NCBI GenBank assembly: GCA_030770425.1
Contig: JASJFT010000069.1
Coordinates: forward strand, 62,001-126,000
Length of the DNA: 64,000 nucleotides
Source of the DNA: Darksidea phi
Taxonomy: Eukaryota; Ascomycota; Dothideomycetes; Pleosporales; Lentitheciaceae
Direction of reading: 5' to 3'
In this document: piece after piece, positions 44,945-55,549 of the stretch
How positions within the stretch are numbered: position 1 is the first letter of the stretch
How the letters are laid out: every line of letters starts with the position of its first letter
Made by a program: the position numbers and the translations under genes
Notes under the pieces: model-generated
The model's input: only the letters and a program-made list of their open reading frames with translations
Databases searched by the model: none
Told to the model about the DNA's origin: nothing

Positions 44945-46656
44945 ATGTCGCACGACCCTACTTTCACCTACAGCAACAGTAGTAACACCACATCTCGTAC
45001 GTGAGACCCAACAATCTGCACAGCTCAACATTTGCGTTAACAAAGCTCCTAGCTGTCGATGCGCCATTGAAACTGATATCATGGCAGAGTGCGTTCTGGC
45101 CTGTTATGGCTTCCACTCTTGCTGTTATGTTTCAGAACACAGGCAGGGTATGCGGCGGGCACTACAGAGATAGCTATGCCCTGCGGTCTTCGCCAATCGT
45201 CTGCGTCGTCGATACGCTGGTGATTTTGGTGAAGCTTGGGTGTATGCTGGCTGTGGGATGTTCTTTCCGAGTCGCAGCCAGACACGTCTGGTATGATCGA
45301 TTCGCAGAGGACGAGGAAGTCCAATCCCTCAATACTTTCGAGATGTGGGAAAATATGATGGGCATACGCAGGCCTACCACGGGCGCTGGGGTCCTTTCCC
45401 ACAGCCAAGAATCGCGCATATGTATGCTCACCGAGAGTTGCGCCTCTTATAGAGAAGAGGATGTAGTTTGTATGCCACTAGAAGCATTGGGCGACCCAGA
45501 CGATCCACTGGACCCTGATACTATGTCTACGACCCAAACGGATACCCGCGAGGAAGACAATGATCCTGGCCCAGAGATAGACCTAGGAGAGCTTTCACTT
45601 CTAGGCGTAGGAGTCGCTACACCTATTAGTGAATCGATTACAGATAGCGAAGGATATCACGTTTGCGAAGCCGGACTAGCAAACGATCCAGATTCCATAG
45701 CCTTCGCCGAGTACTCTGGTGCAATATATCCAGGATCTACCAGGGATCCCACTTGGACGTTGAACATGGCTGGCTTCGTGTTCGGCACATTGCCACAAGC
45801 TATCAAAATATTCGGCATGAGAGGCATTCCGTTTACACAGGCCATTGTTGCGTTTCAGATGGGATCGTTCCTGATAACAGAACTGTTACGCTCGATTGCA
45901 GGCCCTGCAGGTGCCATCAACCTTCGTCCAATGCCAATAGTTGTCAACGCGAAGAAAGGCCTCGCTGCTATCCAGATTACTATCCTCTTACTGGCCTGCA
46001 GTTCCACTTGGATATTTAATCTGGCATGTTTCGCAGGAGTGACCATCCTTACGAAAAGCGAAGGTAAGCAGCAGAGGATTATTTTCTTACCTCTAGTTAC
46101 TCTTACGTTTGCCCTTTCAGTGGTTTTGGGATTCGCGGGAATTTACTATGGACTGTCAAAGTATAAGAGCTTCGCTTCCGTTACGACAAGAATTGAGCGG
46201 TTTGGCGGGAGCAACGAATGGCTGGCTAGAGTACGTCATACTTTGATAGTTGCTGTCGCTAATCTATTCGCTCTCAAACCTGCTTCTGTAGGACGCTGGT
46301 TTATACTAGGATTGGTGTTTCCCTTTGTTTTGGCTGCGTCGGTCGTTTTGGTGGTGTGGTTGGGGCCGGGTTGGAATCAAGACGTGCACCCGGTCGTACT
46401 TCCGCTTGGGTTCGCGATGTCGATACTCTTCTTTCCTTTGGTCTCGTTAATGGTTATCTACCTATTATTTCGTCTGATCATCATGGGATCGCTCTCAAGG
46501 TATCCGCGCGCATTGTTTGGCTTGAAAGGAACGAACAGTGAGTGCTATACTGGAGGATTTATCGCGATAAACCTGTTTTCCGCCTTTGTCATTTATGCCT
46601 GCTTGGGCTTTTTCCCTAGAGGCTCTAAGCCAAGCTGGGCGGATGTATTAGGATAG
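44945..46656 (+). CDS. Polytopic membrane protein, unknown family
   Basis: Integral membrane protein of about 546 residues. The main exon is open to 46656. Its first in-frame ATG is at 45106, but coding-like sequence continues upstream, so I propose a first exon from ATG 44945 (MSHDPTFTYSNS) joined by an intron of about 71 bp ending CTCCTAG at 45052, with a GTTAAC branch site. The exact donor (GTAGTA or GTAACA) is uncertain. Hydrophobic segments: TLVILVKLGCMLAVGC, then after a long acidic loop VFGTLPQAIKIFG, ILLLACSSTWIFNLACF, LPLVTLTFALSVVLGFAG, LGLVFPFVLAASVVLVV, LGFAMSILFFPLVSLMVIYL and FIAINLFSAFVIYACLGFF. This gives about seven membrane spans. The loop between spans 1 and 2 is acidic (REEDNDPGPEIDLGE). 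No transporter motif is recognised. Confidence 0.68.
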
Positions 46657-47275
46657 ACTATGCCATATCAAGGTTGAAGGCATGCCATTTGAAACATCGG
46701 ACATGCGCCTCTCCCCCTAGGTTAACGGGAAGCGTCCCTCTAACCATTCTCGCCATTTCTCCTCTTGAAAGCTGCACCGTGTATTAACTCCCATCCACGA
46801 AACAGGCCCCGGCTAACTCCCACATGTTCCCTATACCGTCATTCCACAGCTCAAACATATATATCCTATAATCGATGCACTTCGCACATCCGGTGACAAT
46901 AGTAGTCCGAATCCGGCTGCTGCGCACTGCTGATGGTGGCTAGGCTACGAACCATGGCGTGGTTGTGGTGGAAAGGCCGAGGGTGGTGTGCCCTGTAAGT
47001 AGAAGAAAGCACTTAATTGTCAATAAAGCCAGAGATGGTGGTGTGGTGTGTTCAGAAGGGCTCTGTACCACCCAATCAGACGGTGCGATCGATGACGCCA
47101 CGGGCCGCATGAGCACATCGCGTGAACACTAACCCACACCTCCCACATCTTACCCAGCCACCCCCGAGAATCCTCACCCTCCCCCAAACTCTTGATCCCG
47201 CCGCAGCCCACATATTTGAACCACGATGGACATCTCACTACTCGCGCCTTGCAGTGTCCTGGGCCCATCTTCGCC
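46657..47275. other. Intergenic, no supportable gene
   Basis: About 620 bases with no supported coding frame; presumed 3' flank of the membrane protein and promoter of the next gene. Confidence 0.4.
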
Positions 47276-47855
47276 ATGGCATTTGTTTACGATGTGTTGG
47301 AATGGAGCGCCTTCTTGTTGCTTTTCTTTCGCTCGCTCGGCATCTGCGTTTTCGCATTTGCTTCCATCAATGCGAGCGTATTCATCAGAGCCTCGGTGCA
47401 AGTGCATGCGGTGAGCAAAGGGGCTCCTTGTACGACTCGGAGCGGCCGTGCAGGTCCAGGCTCAAACGGTCTTGCAACATCAGATCGAAACAATAGTAAG
47501 CGCAAGAGTGACTCGCAGCCGAAAAGCGTATATCCTCCGCATTTTAACTAATACCGTTCGCTCAGCCCTTAGGCCGCCCAAGGCCACCCAAACGCCCCAA
47601 GGCCCTCGCTCTTTTGAACACGACAACTTCTCGCCGCCACCAAAACAGGAGCAGAAACCAAGCCATGCGTCGCTTATGAGCATGTATGAAGAGATCATGG
47701 CTTATGATGCGGAAACAATACAAGTGCAGCAGGCGACTATTCAATCTCAGCAGGAGGTTATTCGCTCGCAGAGAGAAATGATGAAGAGGTTACAGCAACT
47801 GGTCGAGGCGCAGGATATTTGGATTGAAGAAAACATGGGGGGAGCGAGTCGATAG
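47276..47855 (+). CDS. Small single-span membrane protein with coiled-coil tail
   Basis: Exon 1 47276-47495, intron 47496-47565 (70 bp, GTAAGC, ACTAATAC branch, CTCAG), exon 2 47566-47855; 169 residues. The N terminus MAFVYDVLEWSAFLLLFF continues as one long hydrophobic segment, a signal anchor rather than a cleaved peptide. A basic Ser/Arg-rich linker (TTRSGRAGPGS) comes next. The C-terminal 60 residues are a Gln/Glu coiled coil (QVQQATIQSQQEVIRSQREM) ending IWIEENMGGASR. An alternative 43-bp intron (47411-47453) is possible but gives a shifted second junction, and only the 70-bp intron joins both frames cleanly. No family recognised. Confidence 0.6.
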
Positions 47856-48371
47856 TAAAAAGGGGGACGATTAGGCATGTAGTGGGATGTGTAAGGGCAT
47901 GCAGAATGGAACGGTAGGAAGTAATAGGGATTGTGTCAAGCACCATGGACCGATTATATGTGTACTGGCAGACGAGAATGGCAGCGTCAAAGGCTACTCC
48001 GAATCGGTCTAAAGCGGGCTCATTTTCTATCACTGGTACAGAGTTTCTTATTGTCTCAGGCTCTCCACCCTCATCTCTAAGTATACAATGCCGGATTATC
48101 TCAATTCCTTCGCCGCCCGCGGCCGTAAGTAGTCTTGAGGTTGAACTTCGCAATAACTTTTCTATCCTATCTCACCACAGCAGGCGACTCGTAATCACCC
48201 TTCATTGCCACGCATATAGGTTAGCTGTGGCGTTTTGTTGCGAACAGTAACCAGTTCGTCTTTCACGCGTGAGCCGCCATGCACAATTATGTTGAGCTTT
48301 CATGCATGGTCGTAGCGACCGTGGGCTACTATCAGTGTAATCGTGAGTTGGATCGCTCGGTAGCGTGCTAG
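47856..48371. other. Intergenic between convergent genes
   Basis: 516 bases. A 131-codon minus-strand frame overlaps the end of the previous gene and is taken as a shadow. Confidence 0.4.
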
Positions 48372-49332
48372 TCATAACCAGCTTTGATTTGCATTCGACT
48401 CTTCATGCCTCTGCGGTGTCGTCATTTGACCCGCTTCGAGCTCCACGAGCGGATTGTACACCCCATAAACGTTCGTCACTCTCTTCGAATTCTGCCCTAT
48501 CTCGACTCTTAGCTGCTGGTCGCCCACAAGTTCCAGCCGGTCGTTGGATTCTTTCTCATTCATCTCAACATGGTTGCTGACTTCTGAGCTATGGATCTGT
48601 GGTTTGCTTTGTTTGTGTCGCCTGTGGAGGAAGAAAAGAAGGCCTGCGACGACAGCGATCAAAATGAGGATCGATGACACGACGATGGCGGCTATTAGCG
48701 TGCCAGACAAGGCGGAGTTACCCGAAGAATTTTGTCCTCTGTAGACGGTCTGTGGGACTTGGGTGATCGTTACTGTTGAAAGTGGTTGGACTGCAACCGA
48801 GTCAGTGTGCCCTAGTGATAGTGGTACAAAAGGAATAATAGAAGGTACATTTTGTCAGCTCGGTACTCTTCGCACAGTAGCTTTCGAATGCTTCCAACGC
48901 ACTCATTGCATCCTGCGCTACCGCACCCGTCGGCGTAGGAGCAGCCGTTACTACCGTCGTGCTAACCCACATTCTTCCAGCCACGTTTCCAATGATATTG
49001 GTCGTTCTTCCTACGCTCCCGCTAGCAGTTCTAGTGGCCTGCGCGAAATCTCCCGCGCATTCGGTCATAACAGCCGTCGAGATGATTGACACATACTCGC
49101 TGCTTGATTCGATGCAGAAGCAGGCGAAAGAGGTCAACTGTAGGTTATCGCCACACCCGGAAGCTTGGCCGCGTACGATAGCGGAGATACGGTCCTGGGC
49201 GCATGGTCGAAGGGATGTGTAAAGAGGGATTTGATCGATGAAGATTTGCGTTTGGCCATCTGCTTCTACAGGACGAAGGCCGAGGAAGAGAAGGGGTAAA
49301 AGAGCGAGTGGGAACTGCATCGGGAATACCAT
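48372..49332 (-). CDS. Secreted-domain / single-TM surface protein, CFEM-like cysteine pattern
   Basis: Type I membrane protein of 300 residues. Exon 1 49332-48849, intron 48848-48791 (58 bp, GTACCT, CACTGAC branch, TGCAG), exon 2 48790-48372. The signal peptide is MVFPMQFPLALLPLLFLG (MQFPL at 49320 is an alternative start). The extracellular part has six cysteines in RPCAQDR, SGCGDNL, FACFCIES, TECAGDF and SYCAKS. This resembles CFEM domains but has six rather than eight Cys, so iron or haem binding cannot be claimed. A Thr/Pro stretch follows, then SGTLIAAIVVSSILILIAVV and LLFFLHRRHKQSK, a membrane span with a basic stop-transfer. The cytoplasmic tail of about 75 residues is Glu/Asn-rich (VEMNEKESNDRLELVG). 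It could be a surface sensor or wall-linked protein. Confidence 0.75.
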
Positions 49333-49814
49333 GAGACGGGTATAGCGAAGTAGCTTGGGAAGGTCAGTGCGAGATGCCAGCCAAGACTACATCAGACGGA
49401 ACTAATGATCAATCCAAGAAATATGTTGGGGCATACCTCTGTCTTAAGCATTTGTAAAACGCCACCCGGGCTGATGTGCTGCCAGCAAGCTTTACGTGCA
49501 AGGCAATCCATTGCACACGTGTAGTTTTCCTTCTGTCCGCACTCATTCACCCGTTAATATACGTGTTGAGGCCGCGGTGTCCACCTAGGCCTGGAAACAC
49601 GTTCTGAAGCAACTCCATTTCCACTCTGGGAAGATCCGATCCGCTAGCGGATGTTGCTCCTGGAGGCCTGAAGTGGCACAATTTGGTTTCTTCCACTCCT
49701 GTGTCCGTCTTTTGCTACGCGAACATGTCGTAACGCTGTCAGCATGCAGGGACGCACTGAGTGTTTGAGGTGTCGCTTTGATTGTGTCAGGGATACTCAA
49801 CCAGGGCGGAGCGG
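49333..49814. other. Intergenic, no supportable gene
   Basis: 482 bases between two minus-strand genes; an 89-codon frame here overlaps the next gene's end and is not supported. Confidence 0.4.
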
Positions 49815-50172
49815 TTATCCAAATTGGGGAAGGCGTCCCAATTCTTGAGCCCATTGATCGCGTTCGGAGGTGATCTCCCTGTAAAGATGTGTGTATTGGT
49901 GCTGGAACTCGTTTGCGGCTCTGCGGGTTGTTAATTCTTCGTCGGCATCCGGTGACCTTCCCAATTCATGGTCGGACAGGGCGTGCAAAGGATTTACTAT
50001 CATGAATATTAGAACTTGGAGATCGCGTTATGTAAAAGCGATGCGTACATCTTGATCGAAATCGGCGCCTGGATAAAATAATCCACAATGTCGCCACAGC
50101 CGCCATAGCACCTGGTATTGCGAGTATTAGAGCTATTAACTCTATAATATTATCGCTTTCCCAGTGACCCAT
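49815..50172 (-). CDS. 101-residue single-span membrane protein
   Basis: Exon 1 50172-50049 (ATG, MGHWESDNIIELIA), intron 50048-49997 (52 bp, GTACGC...GATAG), exon 2 49996-49815; 101 residues. The single membrane helix is ELIALILAIPGAMAAVATLW followed by a strongly basic IILSRRRFRSR, which predicts a cytoplasmic C terminus. The tail is charged and helical (LTTRRAANEFQHQYTHL, ITSERDQWAQELGRL). Both exon frames join at a phase-1 junction with a proper acceptor, which supports reality despite the small size. Such short NIIxLIALILAIPG-type proteins are common orphans in ascomycete genomes; function unknown. Confidence 0.6.
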
Positions 50173-51726
50173 GATCGGCTTTCTGTTCTCTAACAAAACA
50201 GATGAAGGCTCTATAGAAAGGCCTAGCGCCGCGAAAAACGGGTCGATAGTTGAGTGGGACGTTACACGCGGCGCTATGACCAGCGTACGCTCTTATTTGT
50301 ACTTGTTGAATTGGTTTTGTACAGAGTAAAGGTATCGGCCAGAGCAGGACCCTTCTGCCTCATGCCCAACTTTGCTGAGTTCTATGGTCGCGCACAAGGC
50401 TGATAACAGAGTAATGCCCGGCGTCAGCCTGGATTTGGCTATCCCATTGGGCGACTGGAGCTGCAGTCGCCGTCTGAAGGGGGCGGGCTGGTCGTCTTCG
50501 ACCTCGTTTTGGTATTTAGGCCGATCAAGAAGGAGGATTCGCCGCGACAATGAACTGCGAGTGAGACCACTAGCTGCATATAAACTTACGGATCTTGTGG
50601 GACGTAGCCGGCCAGAGAGTTAGAAGAAAGCATATACAAGATGCCCGGTTGTTGATTTCTGTTAAAGGTTGAAAGTAAATGGCGAAAGTCGGGAGGCACA
50701 AAGTCACATAACTTCCGCCTTGATCTGCGGCAGGTTATAAGTTGAATTTGAGTCTAAGATATCTCTTCCGTACGTCATCTCACAGACAAAGTGTGTCTTG
50801 TGAGCGGTAGGTTGATGGATGGGCATCGAGGGCCGTGATTCTCACGCCACAAGTCCTGCGAATGGGAGTTGACCTTGGCGTCGAGCGCACGCTCCGAACT
50901 CAGCCATGACGATGAGCTTTTGAAAGTCAATAAAATTGAGGCCGAGTAATACGAAGTGTATCTTATTGTTATGGCCAATTAGTAGCGTGGAGCACAACCG
51001 GTGAAAAGCAGATTGTGGCGGCTGCACTTAATTGGAAGTCCGATGCGGGCACGAGACGTAGAAACTGCGGCGATCATCTAGAACAGCTCGCTTAGCAACG
51101 GTGTACCTTGACTATCGTATATTACCGAGTGACGCAGTGCACGTAGAAGCCGGAAACCTCGCTGTCTGAAATCGGAAAGTTGGTGGACACCACATTGCAT
51201 TTGCAAATCGAATTGTGATGTTGATGAAGCAACCAACTGCAACTCCTCTGATATAGGCAGTATTGCAAAACGAGACTTCGCAGGTAGAGGGTGGTGTGAT
51301 AATGGGCTGATAATGGCTGAAAGTAGGGGGGGGGGGGCCGCGGCTTGGCGGTTGCCTCCTAGTGCATAGCCTCGCTCCCTCCGCAGAGCATATCGCGAGC
51401 AGAAGCACGCATTTGCATTATTTGCGAATGATAGAGAGGTCGAGAGAAAGCATGACATGAGGGCCTGAAGAAACAGGAATGGAACAAGCGAAAGCCCGGC
51501 ACATGCTGTGAGCTCTAGTCTAGGGACTCTTCTCCATGAGTACTAATAGGTTTCTGCGTGTTCCGGACAAAGCAGGGAAACTTTAGACTCTCGATTTGCG
51601 GTTATGCTCAGCATAGCATTCGTATAGCGTAACAGGCTTCACGAGTGATGTATCAAAGAGTGAAGCTGGTGTAGTTGGTGCACCGTTTACATTATTCGAT
51701 CACTTCCTAGTATTTGCTTCCCGTTC
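50173..51726. other. Intergenic with a 12-G run
   Basis: 1.55 kb without a supported gene. It contains a homopolymer of 12 G at 51326-51337. Confidence 0.5.
51326..51337. repeat. Poly-G run, 12 bases
   Basis: Uninterrupted run of 12 G on the plus strand, followed by CCGCGG. Prone to slippage and to assembly error. Confidence 0.8.
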
Positions 51727-52683
51727 CTAAAGGCAGGTCAAGATAGGCTTCAACTTATCTAAAGCAACTTTCTGTCGTGCAGCATCAGCAGTCGTCTTGT
51801 CGTTGGCATCACCGATGCTAATCGTGGCATAGCAAGCATCCCGGAGATAGATGACATCCGCCTCCCATGGCAGACGCGTGCTTCCGCAGTAGTCCGCGTC
51901 TGGGGCAGAAAATAGGCCAGTGTTGATGCGAGTTGCAACGAACTTGAAGTCGCTCGCTTTGCTGCATTTACTGGAGGTAACCTCTGCAAAGTTGACATTG
52001 AGGAACACATCGGAAGGAAGGTATGGCGCGCCACTCTTGATAATGGTTGAAGTGACATTGAGAGCTAGATCAGCGTAGACCTTGCTGTGCAGCGGGGTGG
52101 GCTGGTCCCAGGCGGTTGGATCTCCAGTGCGCCCGCTGAAAGCGATCGCAGGGATGGTTGCCGTATGTGCGGCGTAGACAGCAGCGCCGATCGTGCCGGA
52201 GAATGGCGCCTGGGGCCCTACATTCGAGCCGACGTTTGGCCCAGTCACGGCGAGCTCAGCTTTGGCGCCATTCCAGAGCTTGGGGCCCGTGACGTCGATA
52301 CCAGTCTTGATGCTTGTAACAGGGTACGAATTCACATAGTTGAGACGACTATCGCTGGAGTTTGTTCCGGTGGCTGGACTTCGTCCTGGACATGACTGGT
52401 ATTGGCAGCCGTCAGAGTCAACTTGAGTTGGTGCGGAATCCGAGGAACCTATTCAGTCAGTTGGTTTGAATAGAATTGAATTGAATGCTGTGGGTCAGGG
52501 AACCCTACCAGTTCCGGATTGGTTCTCTGCAGGAGCAGACAGTACCACCTGGTGGCCGGCCGCACTCAGACTATTAAAGAATGTCCGCACCTGAACTTCC
52601 GCCCAACCATCATCGTTTGAATGAATGATGCGGATCCCGTGAGCGAATGGAATGGCAACGCCGAGAAGGAGAGAGGAACGCAT
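51727..52683 (-). CDS. Secreted SurE-type phosphatase / 5'-nucleotidase
   Basis: Metal-dependent acid phosphatase of the SurE fold, with a signal peptide. Exon 1 52683-52509, intron 52508-52449 (60 bp, GTAGGG, AACTGAC branch, AATAG), exon 2 52448-51727; 298 residues. The N terminus MRSSLLLGVAIPFAHG is a secretion signal. Directly after it lies IIHSNDDGWAE, where Asp24-Asp25 match the SurE metal-binding DD. VVLSAPAENQSGTG supplies the conserved Ser, and LAVTGPNVGSNVG the conserved Asn. Later segments are GTIGAAVYAAHTATIPAIAF and LPSDVFLNVNFAEV. Four Cys (CQYQSC, KCSK, ADYCGS) plus DACYATIS fit an extracellular protein. Fungal members include secreted acid phosphatases, and the natural substrate is unknown. 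Confidence 0.93.
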
Positions 52684-53347
52684 GTTGATGAAACGAATGA
52701 AGGTCTCTGCAAAAACTTAGGAACGAACGAGCACATAGACGTCCTAAATACATACATCGATGTCCTTCGCACGGCTTAAGAACATGTGAAGTGGTCGCCA
52801 CACCGCCTCATCTCCGGAATCGCCATGGCACGAATGCAGCCGCCAACGATAGGCCAGTCAACGCAAGCAAACTGCGACGCCATGATGTGTGGGGAAAGAG
52901 TGCGATGTGATTGAACTGCGGATAGATTGAAAGGGGCTGTGAAAGGGAATAGCTCCGTTGTAAGTGGACCAATATGGGTGGCCAGAGTGAGAAGCTTGGC
53001 AGGAATGGCGGTTTCGGGAAGGAGTGAAGCACGGACCACTGAATGCCCTGCACGTGCCTGTTTCTCCAACATCAATTTACTCCGTTTTGCTCTTGCTTCT
53101 CAACATGGGCGCTGTCCGCTCAGCTTGTGATCGGGAAATATGCGCTCGATAGTGACACCTTCCGAATTGCCTCAGCCGTGCGCCTGGGCTGCGTACGCGA
53201 CTTGGTCTCAGTATCGCCATCCACGCCGGGCGTCTATTGCGGTAGCGCCAAGTTCATGCTAGACGTATGAGGGGGCCCGGTTGCAAAATGTCAAGTAAGA
53301 TTCGCCGTAGCTTCAAAAGACGTAGGAAAATCGGCGTCGCTTTACGC
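52684..53347. other. Intergenic, no supportable gene
   Basis: 0.66 kb; the proximal part is the promoter of the SurE-type gene. No motif recognised. Confidence 0.4.
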
Positions 53348-54240
53348 CTATGTGTGGAAACTAGCCGTCTGTTCCGCCATGCGATGATAATAGGTACGGC
53401 CTTCTTTTGCCCACTCTAGCTCTTCTACTGCCTCACCATACATGATGCCATGAACATAGCACGCACCAACAAGCACTTGCCTTCCGTCGTCGCGCTTCCC
53501 CAGCAGAAGGGGAATGTTGCAACCCAACAACAACACCCAGGTCTCATCTCCCGGCTCCGCGTTCGTTGTTAACAATCCAATATCCTTTCTTGGAGACGAA
53601 CATATGTCTTTGCATCTCACACTGAGTGTGCTTACTCCGGTCGGATGGCAGGGTTCTGGGGTACAGTCATTGACTTGGCGCGGTCAAGTCCAATGCGATA
53701 CTCACTGAGTCCTTCCCAGGCTTTGACGCGAAGATCATGAAGATCGCCCCTGAACCACTCACGCAATGGCCGGCCTCTAATCTTGAAGTCTTGGATGATA
53801 TTCTGGCTAGGTTCCATCCGCCATGGCCCTTCCCGGTTTCCACCTCTTCACATGCCCGCGCAAAAATCGCGCCCCGTTAGTCTGCTGCAGGCCGCGAGAG
53901 ATACGGTGAGATGTGATCCATGATCACGCTTCGCCATATGGTCGCTTTCCTTTTTTCAACGCTCCCGTATGCTGTGGCCGTACCTCTAGGCTGACGGTTC
54001 GCGGTCGCCGGAGCAGAAGTGTGAATGGTGCCCGCGCATTTGATGAGACCCTGTGTACCGGCGATATCATCCACAGTATCTATGCAGATTCCCCGACATC
54101 TGATGGCACATGAATCGTCTTTCAGGAGATGAACTGTGCTTGCATCGATCCGCTTTCTCGGTATGTCGCCGTCTTCGGATCGGCAAGTCAATGCCACATC
54201 GGTCTCAGCATTCTTGAGTTGTCTTTCATAGTATTGACTG
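53348..54240 (-). pseudogene. HET-domain protein remnant (C-terminal region only)
   Basis: Decayed heterokaryon-incompatibility-type gene, minus strand. Recognisable pieces in order: RCRGICIDTVDDIAG near 54.08 kb, IWRSVIMDHISPY...RPAAD near 53.9 kb, then a stop, FARACEEVETGKG in the same frame, a shift near 53.8 kb, then MQRHMFVSKKGYW near 53.6 kb and, after another frameshift, GLLTTNAEPGDETWVLLLG and VGACYVHGIMYGEAVE. The last two are the typical HET C-terminal end (GLAP..PGD...YVHGIMDGEA). At least one in-frame stop (TAA at 53877-53879) and two frameshifts are visible. The N-terminal HET domain is not present upstream, where a different plus-strand candidate begins at 54258. It is non-functional as a HET protein. 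HET genes often decay in fungi under balancing or relaxed selection. Confidence 0.75.
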
Positions 54241-54257
54241 ATTGTTCATCAAACAAC

Positions 54258-54628
54258 ATGCTCAAATCTACCTTCCTCGCTATCCTCATAGCCGCTCTAC
54301 CAACAACCTTTTGCCGAGGATCCTGCTGTCAGATTCAAGACCTTCTACACTAGGTTCAATTGCGAGACTGGTATAGCCGGTTCCATCTTTCATGTGAAGG
54401 ACGGAAATCGCTATCTCTTTCCAGGATCTCGAATGCTCGTGTTAATGGTCGCAGATACATGCCGCGGTACGTATAATTCGCTACGATAAAGTAGACGAAA
54501 GTGGAGTTCAGGGGACCTAGCTTTTGTCTACCACAACAACGACTGCATAGGAGATGAGAAACTGCTTTGCAATAGTCAGAAATGTGTTTACATCGGTCAT
54601 TTCCTCGCCATCAAAGCATTTGTTTAGA
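54258..54628 (+). pseudogene. Candidate small secreted protein gene broken by one base
   Basis: ATG 54258 opens a hydrophobic start typical of a signal peptide (MLKSTFLAILIAALPTTF), but the frame stops after 31 codons. In the next frame, open from just after a TTTT run at 54309-54312, a protein-like segment runs to a GTACGT donor at about 54469. A CAG acceptor follows about 45 bases later, and a second segment with three cysteines runs to TAG at 54626-54628. The two exon parts share phase 1. The break therefore looks like a one-base insertion in the T run just after the signal peptide, either a true loss or a sequencing error. Total would be about 115 residues. Family and activity are unknown. 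Confidence 0.38.
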
Positions 54629-54964
54629 GGGGTTGTAGAAACAGAGAATTGGACCGGTTACGGAGAGGGGTTATGAGCGGCGCTCGTTAGGCCATGGCTA
54701 AAGAGAAGCGAAGCGAGATAAAATGAGTAGATGCGGCGTTTTAGCAACGGAGCAATCATTGACACAAACGTTTGAGGCTGAGGTCTGACTTCCGCAATCA
54801 TAATTGAGGTTAAGGAGAGTGTTATTATTATTATGCTTTTACTATGCGCGCCATGACTATACAATGCTAAAAAGAGCGATATTACAGATTAAGGATGGTA
54901 AAAAGAAAAAAGAAAAATCGTGGTGTCGTCGTACCCATCCCACTTCGTCCATTCACGTCCCTCT
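54629..54964. other. Intergenic, no supportable gene
   Basis: 336 bases between convergent genes, AT-rich near 54.82-54.84 kb. Confidence 0.4.
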
Positions 54965-55549
54965 TCAGTTCGACCGGCAGGCTACCGGGATTGGCTTGCC
55001 TAACTGCCCAGTCAAAGGACTTCCAACTCCGGTGGTAGAGCACTCGGCAACCAATTCCACAGGCGCACAAGCAGCCAAGAACCTCTGTCCTGGCTGCACA
55101 TAGCTCAAAAAGATACCATTCGCATCGGCGCATGCCTGGAATTTCCCATCCTCGTACCACAACGTGGGAAGTCCCGAGTCATTGATATGAATACTGACAC
55201 CCGCCGTTCCATTGTTATTGACGAGTTCCACGGGTCTACCGCTAGGTACAGTCGCGGTTCCGCCAGGCGTGATAACTATACCGGTGCTCGCCGTCCCGAC
55301 GTGGAAATCGCTGCCGTATTTGTAGAAGAGATTGGCCTGAGCTCGGTCGGATGAAAGTTCGGCGCGGTTGTTGCGAGAGGCGACGACCCAGGTGCCGCTG
55401 TTAAGGGCGGCGACAGGTTCAGGTGCGGTTCCGGCGCCCGTAAAGACGAGGTTGAAGGTTTCGCTTGTGCCTTGGCCGCGGGCGACATTGGTGGGGGCGG
55501 CGGATGCGAGGCTGCTCAAGAGAGCGAGAGTGGAAATGGCGAATTGCAT
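54965..55549 (-). CDS. Secreted cysteine-containing protein, unknown function
   Basis: Single exon, 194 residues from ATG 55549. Residues 1-18 (MQFAISTLALLSSLASAA) are a clear signal peptide with cleavage near AAP-TNV. The mature part is beta-rich and Gly/Ala/Val-rich (ETFNLVFTGAGTAPEP, GTWVVASRNNRAELSS, GIVITPGGTATVPSGRPVEL). The C-terminal third has all the cysteines: FQACADANG, FLAACAPVELVAECS and PVACRSN. The GKFQAC...CAPVEL arrangement recalls the ascomycete surface proteins often labelled IgE-binding-like, but I cannot confirm membership. No GPI signal is evident. A longer in-frame extension upstream to 55741 lacks conserved features and ends in the promoter. Confidence 0.82.
   Translation of the reverse strand: MQFAISTLALLSSLASAAPTNVARGQGTSETFNLVFTGAGTAPEPVAALNSGTWVVASRNNRAELSSDRAQANLFYKYGSDFHVGTASTGIVITPGGTATVPSGRPVELVNNNGTAGVSIHINDSGLPTLWYEDGKFQACADANGIFLSYVQPGQRFLAACAPVELVAECSTTGVGSPLTGQLGKPIPVACRSN

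Noticed and set aside
45001..45023. 23-base GTGAGA...CACAG segment as an intron of the membrane protein gene
   Set aside because: It keeps the frame but is far shorter than any other intron here. A 71-74 bp intron ending at 45052 is more plausible.
47758..48153. 131-codon minus-strand frame
   Set aside because: It overlaps the coiled-coil exon on the other strand and has no conserved features.
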